From: DASUPK01 sp963797265 | Lineage (GTDB): Bacteria > Actinomycetota > Thermoleophilia > Solirubrobacterales > 70-9 | Reading direction: 5' to 3' | Length of the DNA stretch: 64,000 bases | Assembly (NCBI GenBank): GCA_963797265.1 | Contig: CAWCOY010000003.1 | Span: 558,001 to 622,000, forward strand | Shown here: piece after piece, positions 43,066 through 51,524 of the stretch | How the letters are laid out: every line of letters starts with the position of its first letter | Position numbering within the stretch: position 1 is the stretch's first letter | Translations under genes and position numbers: made by a program | The notes under the pieces: generated by a model | What the model was told of the DNA's origin: nothing | Seen by the model: the letters and a program-made list of their open reading frames with translations, nothing else | Databases searched by the model: none

Positions 43066-43071
43066 TACCCT
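43066..43071 (+). promoter_or_regulatory. Possible internal promoter before rpsE
   Basis: A TACCCT -10-like hexamer ends 10 bases before the rpsE ATG. The gap (CACCCGTTCC) has no purine-rich ribosome site, unlike other genes here, so a near-leaderless transcript could start at rpsE. No clear -35 box. Weak evidence. Confidence 0.3.
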
Positions 43072-43081
43072 CACCCGTTCC

Positions 43082-43699
43082 ATGGCTGTAGAGAGCGTCA
43101 GTCCAAAGGGCCTCGACCTGCAGGAGCGGGTGATCGAGATCAATCGTGTCGCCAAGGTCGTCAAGGGCGGCCGCCGCTTCTCGTTCACCGCCCTGGTCGC
43201 CGTCGGCGACGAGGACTCGGTGGTCGGGATCGGCTACGGCAAGGCCCGCGAGGTCCCGCTGGCGATCCAGAAGGCTGTCGAGAACGCCCGCAAGAACCTG
43301 ATCCGCGTGCCCAAGTACGGGCAGACCATCACCCACCGCGTGATCGGCCGCTTCGGCGCGGGTCACGTCGTGCTGCGCCCGGCGAGCCCCGGTACCGGCG
43401 TGATCGCCGGCGGCGGGGTGCGCGCCGTGCTCGAGCTGGGCGGCGTCCGCGACGTGCTCACGAAGAGCATCGGCACGCAGAACCCGATCAACCTGGTGAA
43501 GGCGACCATGGAGGGCCTCTACAGCCTGCGCAGGCCGGAGGACGTCGCGAAGCTTCGCGGGATCTCCATTCGCGAGGTGCTCGGCGTGGGCAACGGCGCT
43601 CCGGCGGAGGCGACCAACGGCACGGACTCGACTGAAGAGGCGCCCAAGGAGGTCGAGGCGCCCACGGGCGAGGCAGCCACTGAGGAGGAGAAGGCCTGA
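43082..43699 (+). CDS. rpsE: 30S ribosomal protein S5 with acidic C-terminal tail
   Basis: 205 residues. Double-stranded-RNA-binding-like domain (VVKGGRRFSFTALVAVGDED) and C-terminal domain (LTKSIGTQNPINLVKATMEG), then a Glu/Thr/Ala-rich tail of about 35 residues. S5 helps decoding accuracy at the mRNA entry. It is preceded by a 37-base gap, one of the longest in the cluster. Confidence 0.96.
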   Translation: MAVESVSPKGLDLQERVIEINRVAKVVKGGRRFSFTALVAVGDEDSVVGIGYGKAREVPLAIQKAVENARKNLIRVPKYGQTITHRVIGRFGAGHVVLRPASPGTGVIAGGGVRAVLELGGVRDVLTKSIGTQNPINLVKATMEGLYSLRRPEDVAKLRGISIREVLGVGNGAPAEATNGTDSTEEAPKEVEAPTGEAATEEEKA

Positions 43700-43878
43700 T
43701 GGCCGACGTCGCCCTGAAGCAGGTGCGCTCCTCGAACGGCGCCTCGGGCGTGCAGCGCGCCACGCTGCGCTCGCTCAAGCTCGGCCGGATCGGCAAGGAG
43801 GCCAAGCACGCCGACACGCCGCAGCTGCGTGGCATGATCCGCACGGTCGACCACCTCGTCGAGGTGACGAATGGCTGA
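43699..43878 (+). CDS. rpmD: 50S ribosomal protein L30
   Basis: 59 residues from the ATG overlapping the rpsE stop (TGATG), reading MADVALKQVRSSNGASGVQR and later LRSLKLGRIGKEAKHADTPQ. The size and the order rpsE-rpmD-rplO identify L30. The stop lies 8 bases inside rplO. Confidence 0.93.
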   Translation: MADVALKQVRSSNGASGVQRATLRSLKLGRIGKEAKHADTPQLRGMIRTVDHLVEVTNG

Positions 43879-44359
43879 TCAGAAGGAGACCGTCGGCCTC
43901 CACACCCTGAAGCCCGCCCCCGGCTCGCGGCGCCCTCGCAAGCGGCTCGGCCGCGGCGTGGGGACCGGGCACGGCAAGACCTCGGGTCGCGGCCACAAGG
44001 GCGCCGGCGCCCGCTCTGGCAACAAGCGCAAGACCGGCTATGAGGGCGGCCAGAATCCGGTCCACATGCGGATGCGCAAGCTGCGCGGGCCGAACAAGAA
44101 GATGTCGATGCCCTTCGAGAAGTTCCGGACGCGTACGCAGCCGGTCAACCTCTCCGATCTAGATGCCCGCTTCAAGGCCAATGACGAGGTGACGCCCGAG
44201 TCCCTGCGCGAAGCGGGCCTCGCCAAGCGGCGCGACCCTGTGAAGGTCCTGGCCCGGGGCGAGATCTCCAAGAAGCTCACCGTCAAGGCGCACGCCTTCA
44301 GCGTCCAGGCGAAGGAGAAGATCGAGGCCGCGGGTGGCTCCACCGAGGTGATCTCCTAG
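43871..44359 (+). CDS. rplO: 50S ribosomal protein L15
   Basis: 162 residues. The Gly-rich basic N-terminal segment (RKRLGRGVGTGHGKTSGRGH) is typical of L15, followed by the C-terminal fold (AHAFSVQAKEKIEAAGGSTE). Overlaps rpmD at the start and secY at the stop (TAGTG). Confidence 0.97.
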   Translation: MADQKETVGLHTLKPAPGSRRPRKRLGRGVGTGHGKTSGRGHKGAGARSGNKRKTGYEGGQNPVHMRMRKLRGPNKKMSMPFEKFRTRTQPVNLSDLDARFKANDEVTPESLREAGLAKRRDPVKVLARGEISKKLTVKAHAFSVQAKEKIEAAGGSTEVIS

Positions 44360-45639
44360 TGCTGCAGACGATCCTCAACTCGTTCTCGGTCCCCGACATC
44401 CGCAAGAAGCTGATGTTCACGGCGGCGATCCTGGCCCTCTACCGGCTCGGCGCCTACATCCCCTCACCTGGCGTGGACGCAAGCGCGGTCAAGGACGGCC
44501 TGAACGGCGTCAGCGGTTCGAACATCCTGGGCTTCCTCAACCTCTTCTCGGGCGGAAGCCTCTCTCGCCTCTCCCTGTTCGCGCTGGGGATCATGCCCTA
44601 CATCACGGCCTCGATCATCCTGCAGCTCCTGACGGTGGTCGTGCCCTCGCTGGAGCGCCTTCAGAAGGAGGGGGAGGTCGGGCAGCAGAAGATCACCCAG
44701 TACACCCGCTACCTGACGGTTGCCCTCGCATTCGCCCAGTCCCTGGGCTACGTCTTCCTCTTCACCTCCTCGAGCTTCACCGGCGGTGCGAGCGTGATCG
44801 GCGAGCGGACCTTCCCGAAGGTCTTCCTGATCGTGATCACCCTGACCGCGGGCTGCACGGTCCTCATGTGGATGGGCGAGCTGATCACCCAGCGCGGGAT
44901 CGGCAACGGCATCTCGCTGATGATCTTCGCCTCGATCGTCTCCCGGATCCCCGAGGGCATCACCAAGTGGTGGAACAACCCCGATCAGGTCTTCGTCGTG
45001 ATGATGCCCTTCATCGCGCTCGCGGTGATCGTGGCGATCGTCTTCGTCCAGGAAGGGCAGAGGCGAATCCCGGTGCAGTACGCCAAACGCGTAGTGGGCC
45101 GGCGGATGACCGCCGGCGGGTCCACCTATCTACCGCTGCGGGTGAACATGGCGGGTGTGATTCCGGTCATCTTCGCCGCCTCGATCATGGCCTTCCCGCC
45201 GACGATCGGCCAGCTGCTCGGCGGTACCGGGGACAACTTCTGGAACGACTTCGCGAACTTCTTCAGTCCCAACAGCTGGCACTACGTGGTGGGAGAGATC
45301 TTCTTCATCATCATCTTCACCTACTTCTACACGGCGGTCACCTTCAACCCGGTTGACCAGGCGGACAACCTGAAGAAATACGGCGGGTTCATCCCCGGCG
45401 TAAGACCGGGACGACCTACCGCCGAATACCTGGACCGGATCCTGTCCAGGCTCACTTTCCCCGGCGCCCTGTACCTGGGCGCGGTCGCGGCGTTGCCGAC
45501 GATCCTGATCTCTCAGACGTCGGCCAACTTCTTCTTCGGCGGGACCTCGATCCTAATCGTCGTCGGGGTGGCCCTCGACACGGTCAAGCAGCTCGAAGCG
45601 CAGCTGATGATGCGCAACTACGAGGGCTTCCTGAAGTGA
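44359..45639 (+). CDS. secY: Preprotein translocase subunit SecY
   Basis: 426 residues from GTG 44359 with ten hydrophobic spans, among them LMFTAAILALYRLGAYIPSP, ITASIILQLLTVVVPSLERL and MAGVIPVIFAASIMAFPPTI. It forms the protein-conducting channel with the SecE found at 14.9 kb. Its place between rplO and adk is standard. Confidence 0.97.
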   Translation: MLQTILNSFSVPDIRKKLMFTAAILALYRLGAYIPSPGVDASAVKDGLNGVSGSNILGFLNLFSGGSLSRLSLFALGIMPYITASIILQLLTVVVPSLERLQKEGEVGQQKITQYTRYLTVALAFAQSLGYVFLFTSSSFTGGASVIGERTFPKVFLIVITLTAGCTVLMWMGELITQRGIGNGISLMIFASIVSRIPEGITKWWNNPDQVFVVMMPFIALAVIVAIVFVQEGQRRIPVQYAKRVVGRRMTAGGSTYLPLRVNMAGVIPVIFAASIMAFPPTIGQLLGGTGDNFWNDFANFFSPNSWHYVVGEIFFIIIFTYFYTAVTFNPVDQADNLKKYGGFIPGVRPGRPTAEYLDRILSRLTFPGALYLGAVAALPTILISQTSANFFFGGTSILIVVGVALDTVKQLEAQLMMRNYEGFLK

Positions 45640-45652
45640 CGCGCGCGACCGG

Positions 45653-46345
45653 GTGCCGGGCTTGCCCGAGCTGAACCTCATCCTCCTCGGCCCGCCCGGC
45701 AGCGGCAAGGGGACACAGGGCGAGCGCCTGCAGGAGGACTTCCGGTTGCCCTATTACGCGACCGGCGACATCCTGCGGGCCGCGGTCAAGGAGGGGACCG
45801 AGGTCGGCAAGCAGGCCAAGGAGTACATGGATCGCGGGGACCTGGTTCCGGACGAGGTGATCATCGGGGTGATCGCCGAGCGCCTTCAGGGCGAGGAGGC
45901 CGCAGACGGCTTCATCCTCGACGGCTTCCCTCGCACGGTCCCGCAGGCCGAGGCCCTCGACACGAAGATGTCAGAGCTGCGTCGCGTGATCACCGGAGTG
46001 CTTCTCATCGAGGTCCCGGAGGAGGAGATCCTCCGCCGGCTCGGGGGCCGGCGCACCTGCGAGGAGAACCCGAGCCACATCTACCACGTCGAGTTCGACC
46101 CGCCCAAGCAGGAGGGCGTGTGCGACATCGACGGAGCGAAGCTGATCACCCGCGACGACGACAAGCCCGAGGTGATCAAGAACCGACTCGCCCAGTACCG
46201 CGAGAAGACCGAGCCCCTGGTCGACTACTACGACGAACGTGGCATCCTGAATCATGTGGACGGCAAGCAGTCACCGGACGAGGTCGAGGAACGGATCCAC
46301 GGAATAATCGCCACCCTCCGCCGGGAGGAAGAGGAGGGCCTGTGA
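45653..46345 (+). CDS. adk: Adenylate kinase (long, LID-bearing form)
   Basis: 230 residues from GTG 45653 (a TTG at 45662 is an alternative). P-loop GPPGSGKGT, AMP-binding GDILRAAVKEGTEVG and DGFPRTVPQAEAL are intact. The LID has TCEEN and GVCDIDG: where zinc-type LIDs have four ligands, the second cysteine is replaced by Asn and the fourth position is Asp. Zinc binding is therefore probably lost. Balances ADP, ATP and AMP pools. Confidence 0.95.
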   Translation: MPGLPELNLILLGPPGSGKGTQGERLQEDFRLPYYATGDILRAAVKEGTEVGKQAKEYMDRGDLVPDEVIIGVIAERLQGEEAADGFILDGFPRTVPQAEALDTKMSELRRVITGVLLIEVPEEEILRRLGGRRTCEENPSHIYHVEFDPPKQEGVCDIDGAKLITRDDDKPEVIKNRLAQYREKTEPLVDYYDERGILNHVDGKQSPDEVEERIHGIIATLRREEEEGL

Positions 46346-46346
46346 G

Positions 46347-47114
46347 ATGTACCGCGGCATGATCATTCGCAAGACGTCGGCGCAGATCGAGGCGATGGCG
46401 GAGGCCGGCAGGATCCAGGCCCGCTGCCTGCGGATGCTGCGCTCCAAGGCTCGGCCCGGCGTGACCACCAAGGAGCTCGACGAGGCGGCCGAGAAGTTCA
46501 TCCGGTCGCAGGGGGCGGTCCCATCGTTCAAGGGCTACCGTGGCTTCCCCGGCTCGATCTGCACCTCGCCCAATTCGATGGTCGTCCACGGGATCCCCGG
46601 CCCCTACGAGCTCCGCCGCGGCGACATCCTCTCGATCGACGTCGGCGTCACCCACGAGGGCTGGGTGGCGGACGCAGCGATCACGGTGCCGATCGGCGAG
46701 TCGCCCGACGATGCCGAGCCGCTTCTGAGCACCACCCGCGACGCGCTCTTCGAGGGCATCGCGCAGGCGAAGCCCGGCAACCACCTGAGCGACATCTCGA
46801 ACGCGATTCAGATCCGCGTCGAGCGCGACGGGCTCTCGATCATCCGGAGCCTCGTCGGCCACGGGGTCGGCCGCGACATGCACGAGGACCCGCAGATCCC
46901 GAACTTCGGAGACCCGGGCAAGGGCCCGACCCTCGAGCAGGGCATGGTCCTCGCGATCGAGCCGATGGTGAACGCGGGCGGGGCCGATGTCCGGATGGGA
47001 ACGGATGGCTGGGCCGTCTATTCGGCCGACGATTCGCTGGCCGCGCACTTCGAGTTCACCGTGGCGGTCACGGCCGACGGCCCGCGCATCCTCACCCCGT
47101 GGCACCTGGACTGA
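46347..47114 (+). CDS. map: Methionine aminopeptidase, type I
   Basis: 255 residues with the metal-ligand motifs of M24 peptidases: VVHGIPG (substrate His), SIDVGVTHEGWVADAAIT (two Asp), SLVGHGVGRDMHEDP (His) and LAIEPMV (Glu), plus a C-terminal Glu in AHFEFTVAVT. It removes the initiator Met from new proteins. Starts one base after the adk stop with GAGGAGGG upstream. infA would normally follow but does not. Confidence 0.96.
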   Translation: MYRGMIIRKTSAQIEAMAEAGRIQARCLRMLRSKARPGVTTKELDEAAEKFIRSQGAVPSFKGYRGFPGSICTSPNSMVVHGIPGPYELRRGDILSIDVGVTHEGWVADAAITVPIGESPDDAEPLLSTTRDALFEGIAQAKPGNHLSDISNAIQIRVERDGLSIIRSLVGHGVGRDMHEDPQIPNFGDPGKGPTLEQGMVLAIEPMVNAGGADVRMGTDGWAVYSADDSLAAHFEFTVAVTADGPRILTPWHLD

Positions 47115-47115
47115 G

Positions 47116-48108
47116 CTAGCCGCGCATCTCCGCCAGCGTCGCCGACGGATTCGCCCTCACCCGAGCACGCTGCTCGCGGAAATGGACGGCCTCGTAGGCG
47201 ATCAGGATCGCAAGCACCGTCGCGACAGCGGCCAGGGCGACCAGCGCGTCCGCCCCGAGGGCGAGCGGGATCAGGGCCAGCAGCGCCACCCCGGCCAGGG
47301 CGCGGTGCGGGCTGAACGTACCCAGCATGCGCTCGCGGAAGGCGATCTGCCCGAGCAGGTAGAGGGCGGGGCCGCCGCAGAGAGCCAGCGCGGGCACCGT
47401 CTCGAGCGGCTCGCCGGTCAGCGCGAGGGTCTCCTTGAGGCCGAGCGCCAGGAGCACGATCCCGGCGATCAGCGGGAAGTGCAGGTAGCTGTAGGCGTCG
47501 CGAGCCAGCGGGGCCTGCTCGCCCGGCGGCGCTTCGCTCAGCCGGCGCTCGGCGACGATCGCGACGACGTCGAAGTACGCCCACCAGAGCGCGGCAACCG
47601 CGGCGATGCCGAACAGGGCCGCGAAGACCTGGCCGGCGGACAGGGTGAACTCGGCGGCGGCGCCGATGGCGAGGATCGACTCCCCCAGCGCGATCATCAC
47701 GATCAGCCCATGCCGCTCGGCGAAATGGGCTGGGTCGAGGTGGAACTCCTCCGTGCCGAAGAGGAGGGGGGTCGACCAGTCGACCAGGATCGCCAGGATC
47801 CAGATCGAGGCCCTGGCCCCGCCGTCCAGGAACCCGGCGACGATGATCAGCGCCGAGCCGAGGAGAAAGCCCGGAGCAAGCTTCAAAACCGCCTGCAAAT
47901 CCCCCCTTCCGCGGCACCCGGAGTGTTCCGGACGTAGAGCACGAGCTGCGTGGGCCCGCACGAAGAAGTACGCGCAGCCGAAGAGCACGCCGCGGTCCCC
48001 GAAGGCGTCCGGGATGCTCAGGGAGACGACCAGCATCCCGCCCATCGCAGAGAACATGCAGATCCGGTTCAGATTCTCGTCCGTGCTTCTACCACGGCTT
48101 ACGCACAC
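47116..48108 (-). pseudogene. Truncated and frameshifted LtrA-family membrane protein gene
   Basis: The frame reads well as the last three quarters of a low-temperature-requirement A protein (SIPDAFGDRGVLFGCAYFFV; HFAERHGLIVMIALGESILA). The N-terminal segment with ELFFDLVFVF-like sequence is missing. Between an extra base near 47949 and the six-C run at 47901-47906, the family-like reading (QLVLYVRNTPGAAEGG) lies in another frame, so the annotated frame reads nonsense for about 15 residues. Multi-span membrane protein remnant, convergent with map, sitting where infA usually is. Confidence 0.65.
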
Positions 48109-48115
48109 ACGCTGC

Positions 48116-48233
48116 TAGACTTTCACGCGTCGGTTCACGCCTGGCGTGGCCGGCGTTTCTTGTGCCTATCGGCCCGACTCCTGGGGCCGAGGGGCCTACT
48201 CCCAGCCCGATACGACCCCATGAAAGAAGGGGA
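48116..48233 (+). promoter_or_regulatory. rpmJ promoter and leader
   Basis: TAGACT (48116-48121) preceded by GCTGC is a -10 element like that of fusA. The leader of about 105 bases has a 7-bp stem, TCGGCCC (48169-48175) and GGGCCGA (48184-48190), without a T-run. A purine-rich AGAAGGGGA precedes the rpmJ ATG. This promoter is expected because the ltrA-like remnant separates the alpha segment from the spc segment. Confidence 0.45.
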
Positions 48234-48347
48234 ATGAAGGTCCGAGCCTCCGTAAAGCCGATGTGTGAGAAGTGCAAGGTGGTCCGCCGCGGCGGAGCCG
48301 TGCTCGTCATTTGCCCGAATCCGCGACACAAGCAGAGGCAGGGCTGA
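48234..48347 (+). CDS. rpmJ: 50S ribosomal protein L36
   Basis: 37 residues: MKVRASVKPMCEKCKVVRRG with CPNPRHKQRQG at the end. Zinc ligands C11, C14, C27 and H32 are all present. The smallest ribosomal protein; it leads the alpha segment. The stop overlaps the rpsM ATG (TGATG). Confidence 0.96.
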   Translation: MKVRASVKPMCEKCKVVRRGGAVLVICPNPRHKQRQG

Positions 48348-48730
48348 TGGCGCGCATCGCGGGAGTCAACATCCCCCTCAACAAGCGGGCCGAGATCGGC
48401 CTCACCTACGTCTTCGGGATCGGCCGGTCCACGGCCAACGAGATCCTCAAGGAGACCGGGGTCGACCCCAACACGCAGATCAAGGATCTCACCGAGGACG
48501 AGATCGTGAAGCTGCGCGAGGCGGTCGAGGGCCGCGAGGTCGAGGGCGACCTGCGCCGGGAGCGCTCGCAGAACGTCAAGCGCCTCCAGGAGATCGGCTC
48601 CTACCGGGGCCTGCGCCATCGCCGCGGACTGCCGGTTCGCGGGCAGCGCACCAAGACCAACGCGCGGGGCCGGAAGGGCCCGCGCAGGATGAGCGTGGCG
48701 GGCCGCAAGAGGGCCCCACAGCCGAAGTGA
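48347..48730 (+). CDS. rpsM: 30S ribosomal protein S13
   Basis: 127 residues beginning MARIAGVNIPLNKRAEIGLT with the helix-two-turn-helix YVFGIGRSTANEIL and the basic C-terminus GQRTKTNARGRKGPRR. S13 contacts the P-site tRNA and the 50S subunit. Starts in the rpmJ stop codon. Confidence 0.97.
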   Translation: MARIAGVNIPLNKRAEIGLTYVFGIGRSTANEILKETGVDPNTQIKDLTEDEIVKLREAVEGREVEGDLRRERSQNVKRLQEIGSYRGLRHRRGLPVRGQRTKTNARGRKGPRRMSVAGRKRAPQPK

Positions 48731-48750
48731 GTCAGAGAGGAAGCCGCTAG

Positions 48751-49146
48751 ATGCCACCAGCTCCGAAGAAGGGCCGCTCGCGCCGGCGTGTCCGTAAGAA
48801 CGTCACCTACGGCCAGGCCCACATCAAGACTTCGTTCAACAACACCATCGTCACCCTGACCGACCCCGAGGGCAACGTGCTCGCCTGGGAGTCCGCCGGC
48901 TCCGCCGGCTTCAAGGGCTCCCGCAAGTCGACCCCGTTCGCCGCCCAGGTGACCGCTGACTCGGCCGCCAAGAAGGGCATGGAGCACGGCCTCGAGAAGG
49001 TCGAGGTGTTCGCCAAGGGCGCCGGCTCCGGCCGTGAGACCGCGATCCGGTCTCTGCAGGCCGCCGGCCTGGACGTGACGACGGTGAAGGACGTGACGCC
49101 GCAGGCCCACAACGGGTGCCGCCCCCGGAAGCGGAGGCGCGTCTGA
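48751..49146 (+). CDS. rpsK: 30S ribosomal protein S11
   Basis: 131 residues: basic N-terminus, AHIKTSFNNTIVTLTDPEGN, and the C-terminal signature VKDVTPQAHNGCRPRKRRRV. Located at the platform near the E site. The stop overlaps the rpsD ATG. Confidence 0.97.
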   Translation: MPPAPKKGRSRRRVRKNVTYGQAHIKTSFNNTIVTLTDPEGNVLAWESAGSAGFKGSRKSTPFAAQVTADSAAKKGMEHGLEKVEVFAKGAGSGRETAIRSLQAAGLDVTTVKDVTPQAHNGCRPRKRRRV

Positions 49147-49766
49147 TGGCCCGCGACACCGGAGCCCAGTGCAAGCAGTGCCGCCGCGAGGGGCAGAAGC
49201 TGTTCCTCAAGGGCTCCCGCTGCTTCACCGACAAGTGCGGCGTCGAGCGCCGCTCCTATCCGCCGGGCGAGCACGGCCGCGGCCGCATGCGGCAGTCCGA
49301 GTACCGGGCGCAGCTCCGCGAGAAGCAGAAGGCCAAGCGCTACTACCAGGTGCTCGAGAAGCAGTTCGCCGGCTACTACGACAAGGCGAGCCGTCAGGAG
49401 GGCGTCACCGGCGAGAACTTGCTGCGACTGCTCGAGTGCCGCCTGGACAACGTCCTGGTGCGCCTCGGCTTCGCCGCCTCCCGTCGTCAGGCCAGGCAGC
49501 TGATCAGCCACGGCCACTGGACGGTGAACGGCCGCCGCGTCGACATCCCCAGCTATCAGGTGAAGCCGGACGACGTGATCACGATCAAGGCGAGCAGCGG
49601 GGCCACCGACGTGGTCCGCGATGCGACCGAGCTCACGTCCGGAGTGCCGGCCTGGCTCCAGGCCGACCACGACTCACTTAACGCCAAGGTGCTGAGGCTC
49701 CCTGAGAGGAGCGAGATCTCCGCACCCGTCGAGGAACAGCTCATCGTCGAGCTGTACTCGAAGTAA
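49146..49766 (+). CDS. rpsD: 30S ribosomal protein S4
   Basis: 206 residues. Its N-terminus has four cysteines (C9, C12, C26, C31), the zinc-bearing S4 form, followed by SYPPGEHGRGRMRQSEYRAQ and the S4 RNA-binding domain (LDNVLVRLGFAASRRQARQL). Primary 16S-binding protein and, in some bacteria, repressor of the alpha operon. Confidence 0.97.
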   Translation: MARDTGAQCKQCRREGQKLFLKGSRCFTDKCGVERRSYPPGEHGRGRMRQSEYRAQLREKQKAKRYYQVLEKQFAGYYDKASRQEGVTGENLLRLLECRLDNVLVRLGFAASRRQARQLISHGHWTVNGRRVDIPSYQVKPDDVITIKASSGATDVVRDATELTSGVPAWLQADHDSLNAKVLRLPERSEISAPVEEQLIVELYSK

Positions 49767-49791
49767 CCCCCACCAGGAAGAAAGAGAAGTG

Positions 49792-50781
49792 ATGGAAGCA
49801 ATGACCACCCTGCCAGATTTCCAAGTCCCGAAGATCGCGGGCGAGGATGCCAAGGAGAACAAGGGCACCTTCACGATCGAGCCCCTCGACAAGGGCTTCG
49901 GGTACACGTTCGGCAACAGCCTCCGCCGAGTGCTGCTCTCCTCCCTCGGAGGCGCCGCGATCACCAGCGTCCGCATCGAGGGTGTCGCCCACGAGTTCTC
50001 GACCATCCCGGGGCTGAAGGAGGACGTCACCGATCTCGTCCTCAACCTGAAGGACGTCGTCGTGCGGATGCACACCGATGCCGACGAGGTCGAGACGCCC
50101 CTCGTCGCCACCGGCCCGGGCGAGGTCAAGGCCAAGGACATCGACCTGCCTGCGGGCGTCGAGATCCTCAACCCCGAGGCGCCGATCGCCACGCTCGAGA
50201 AGAAGACCAAGCTCGAGATGTATCTGACGATCGGGCGCGGCCGCGGCTACTCGCCGGCCGACGAGAACAAGTCCGACGACAAGCCGATCGGCGTCGTCCC
50301 GATCGACTCCATCTTCTCGCCGATTCGTCGCGCCTCCTACTCGGTCGACTCCGCCCGTGTGGGACAGCGGACCGACTTCGACAAGCTCACGCTCGAGGTC
50401 GAGACCGACGGCTCGATCGAGCCGGGCGCGGCGCTGCGAGAGGCGGCCGAGATCCTGATCAAGAGCCTGGCGATCTTCACGACCGCCGACCGCGTCGATG
50501 AGCTGCGTGGCGAGGGCGCGATCGCGGCGACCGACGGCGCCGGTGGCGGCGAGGCCGCCGCGGTTCCAGGCGCGGATGGGCTCGACGAGATCCTGATCGA
50601 GGAGCTCGAGCTCGGAGTCCGCTCCTACAACTGCCTGAAGCGCGCCGGCATCCAGACGGTCGGCGAGCTCGTGCGGAAGTCGGAGTCGGAGCTCAACGCG
50701 ATCCCGAACTTCGGTCGCAAGTCGATCGAGGAGGTCCAGGAGACCCTGCGGGCACGCGGCCTCTCGCTGCGGGCGGACTAG
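49792..50781 (+). CDS. rpoA: DNA-directed RNA polymerase subunit alpha
   Basis: 329 residues. The start is uncertain among GTG 49789, ATG 49792 and ATG 49801; AGGAAGAAAGAGAAG precedes them all. N-terminal dimerisation domain (GYTFGNSLRRVLLSSLGGAA), then a Gly/Ala linker, then the C-terminal domain (LEELELGVRSYNCLKRAGIQ) that binds UP elements and activators. It completes the polymerase core with rpoB-rpoC. Confidence 0.97.
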   Translation: MEAMTTLPDFQVPKIAGEDAKENKGTFTIEPLDKGFGYTFGNSLRRVLLSSLGGAAITSVRIEGVAHEFSTIPGLKEDVTDLVLNLKDVVVRMHTDADEVETPLVATGPGEVKAKDIDLPAGVEILNPEAPIATLEKKTKLEMYLTIGRGRGYSPADENKSDDKPIGVVPIDSIFSPIRRASYSVDSARVGQRTDFDKLTLEVETDGSIEPGAALREAAEILIKSLAIFTTADRVDELRGEGAIAATDGAGGGEAAAVPGADGLDEILIEELELGVRSYNCLKRAGIQTVGELVRKSESELNAIPNFGRKSIEEVQETLRARGLSLRAD

Positions 50782-50810
50782 GGCAATAGAGTCCTGCCGG
50801 AGCGACGGCG

Positions 50811-51164
50811 ATGAGGCACCAGCGCAAGAGAGCCAAGCTGAGCCGTGACGCGGCTCATCGGAAGTCCCTGCTTCGCACGATGTCGAAGCAGCTGATCGAG
50901 CACGAGCGGATCCGGACCACCCAGCCGAAGGCGAAGGCGCTCAAGCCCGAGTTCGAGAAGCTGATCACGCTCGCCAAGCGCGGTGACCTTCACGCTCGGC
51001 GCCAGGCCCTCTCGGAGCTGCACAACGACAAGTTCGCGGTCCACAAGCTGTTCGAGGAGATCGCCCCACGCTACGCGCAGCGCCCCGGCGGCTACACGCG
51101 GATCGTCAAGCTCGGCCCGAGGCGCAGTGACTCGGCCGAGATGGTTTTCCTAGAGCTGGTTTAG
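50811..51164 (+). CDS. rplQ: 50S ribosomal protein L17
   Basis: 117 residues beginning MRHQRKRAKLSRDAAHRKSL, with the GGYTRIVKLGPRRSDSAEMV signature at the end. Last ribosomal gene of the cluster. Its 3' end overlaps the convergent DUF1330 gene by 15 bases. truA, often next, lies 4.8 kb further on. Confidence 0.97.
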   Translation: MRHQRKRAKLSRDAAHRKSLLRTMSKQLIEHERIRTTQPKAKALKPEFEKLITLAKRGDLHARRQALSELHNDKFAVHKLFEEIAPRYAQRPGGYTRIVKLGPRRSDSAEMVFLELV

Positions 51165-51524
51165 CCGGGGCTCGCAGCGAAGCAGCGTGGCGCGCTGGAG
51201 CCCCTCGAGCCGGTGATCGCGGGCCCGCAGTAGCTCGGCATCGCTCACCAGTTGCAGGAAGGCGGCGGCGCTCGGATACCAGACCGCGATCACGTCGTCG
51301 AATCGCTCCTCGCCCTCCCCGATCACTGTTCCACGCACCGGGGCATGCCAGAGGATCCTTCCGCCCACTCGTTCCAGGACGCGCTGGGCGACCTCGCCGT
51401 AGCGCGCGTAAGCCTCGGGGTCGCTGTAGCGATTCAGGTTGAGCATCACCAGCGGGCCGTCGTCTGGGCCCTCGGCGATCGCCTGCATCTCGGCGAGCTG
51501 CTCGGGGCTCGGCTCGACGGGCAT
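51150..51524 (-). CDS. DUF1330-like / dimeric alpha-beta barrel protein
   Basis: 124 residues with PLVMLNLNRYSDPEAYARYG, VGGRILWHAPVRGTVIGEGE and FDDVIAVWYPSAAAFLQLVS. This pattern matches small ferredoxin-like DUF1330 proteins of unknown biochemical role. The ATG overlaps the stop of the TetR gene by one base (TGATG), so the two form an operon. Confidence 0.75.
   Translation of the reverse strand: MPVEPSPEQLAEMQAIAEGPDDGPLVMLNLNRYSDPEAYARYGEVAQRVLERVGGRILWHAPVRGTVIGEGEERFDDVIAVWYPSAAAFLQLVSDAELLRARDHRLEGLQRATLLRCEPRLNQL

Noticed and set aside
46987..47937. Plus-strand open frame across the map-ltrA junction as a candidate infA or new gene
   Set aside because: It has no IF1 motif, is Arg/Gly/Asp-rich, and is antisense to recognisable LtrA sequence.
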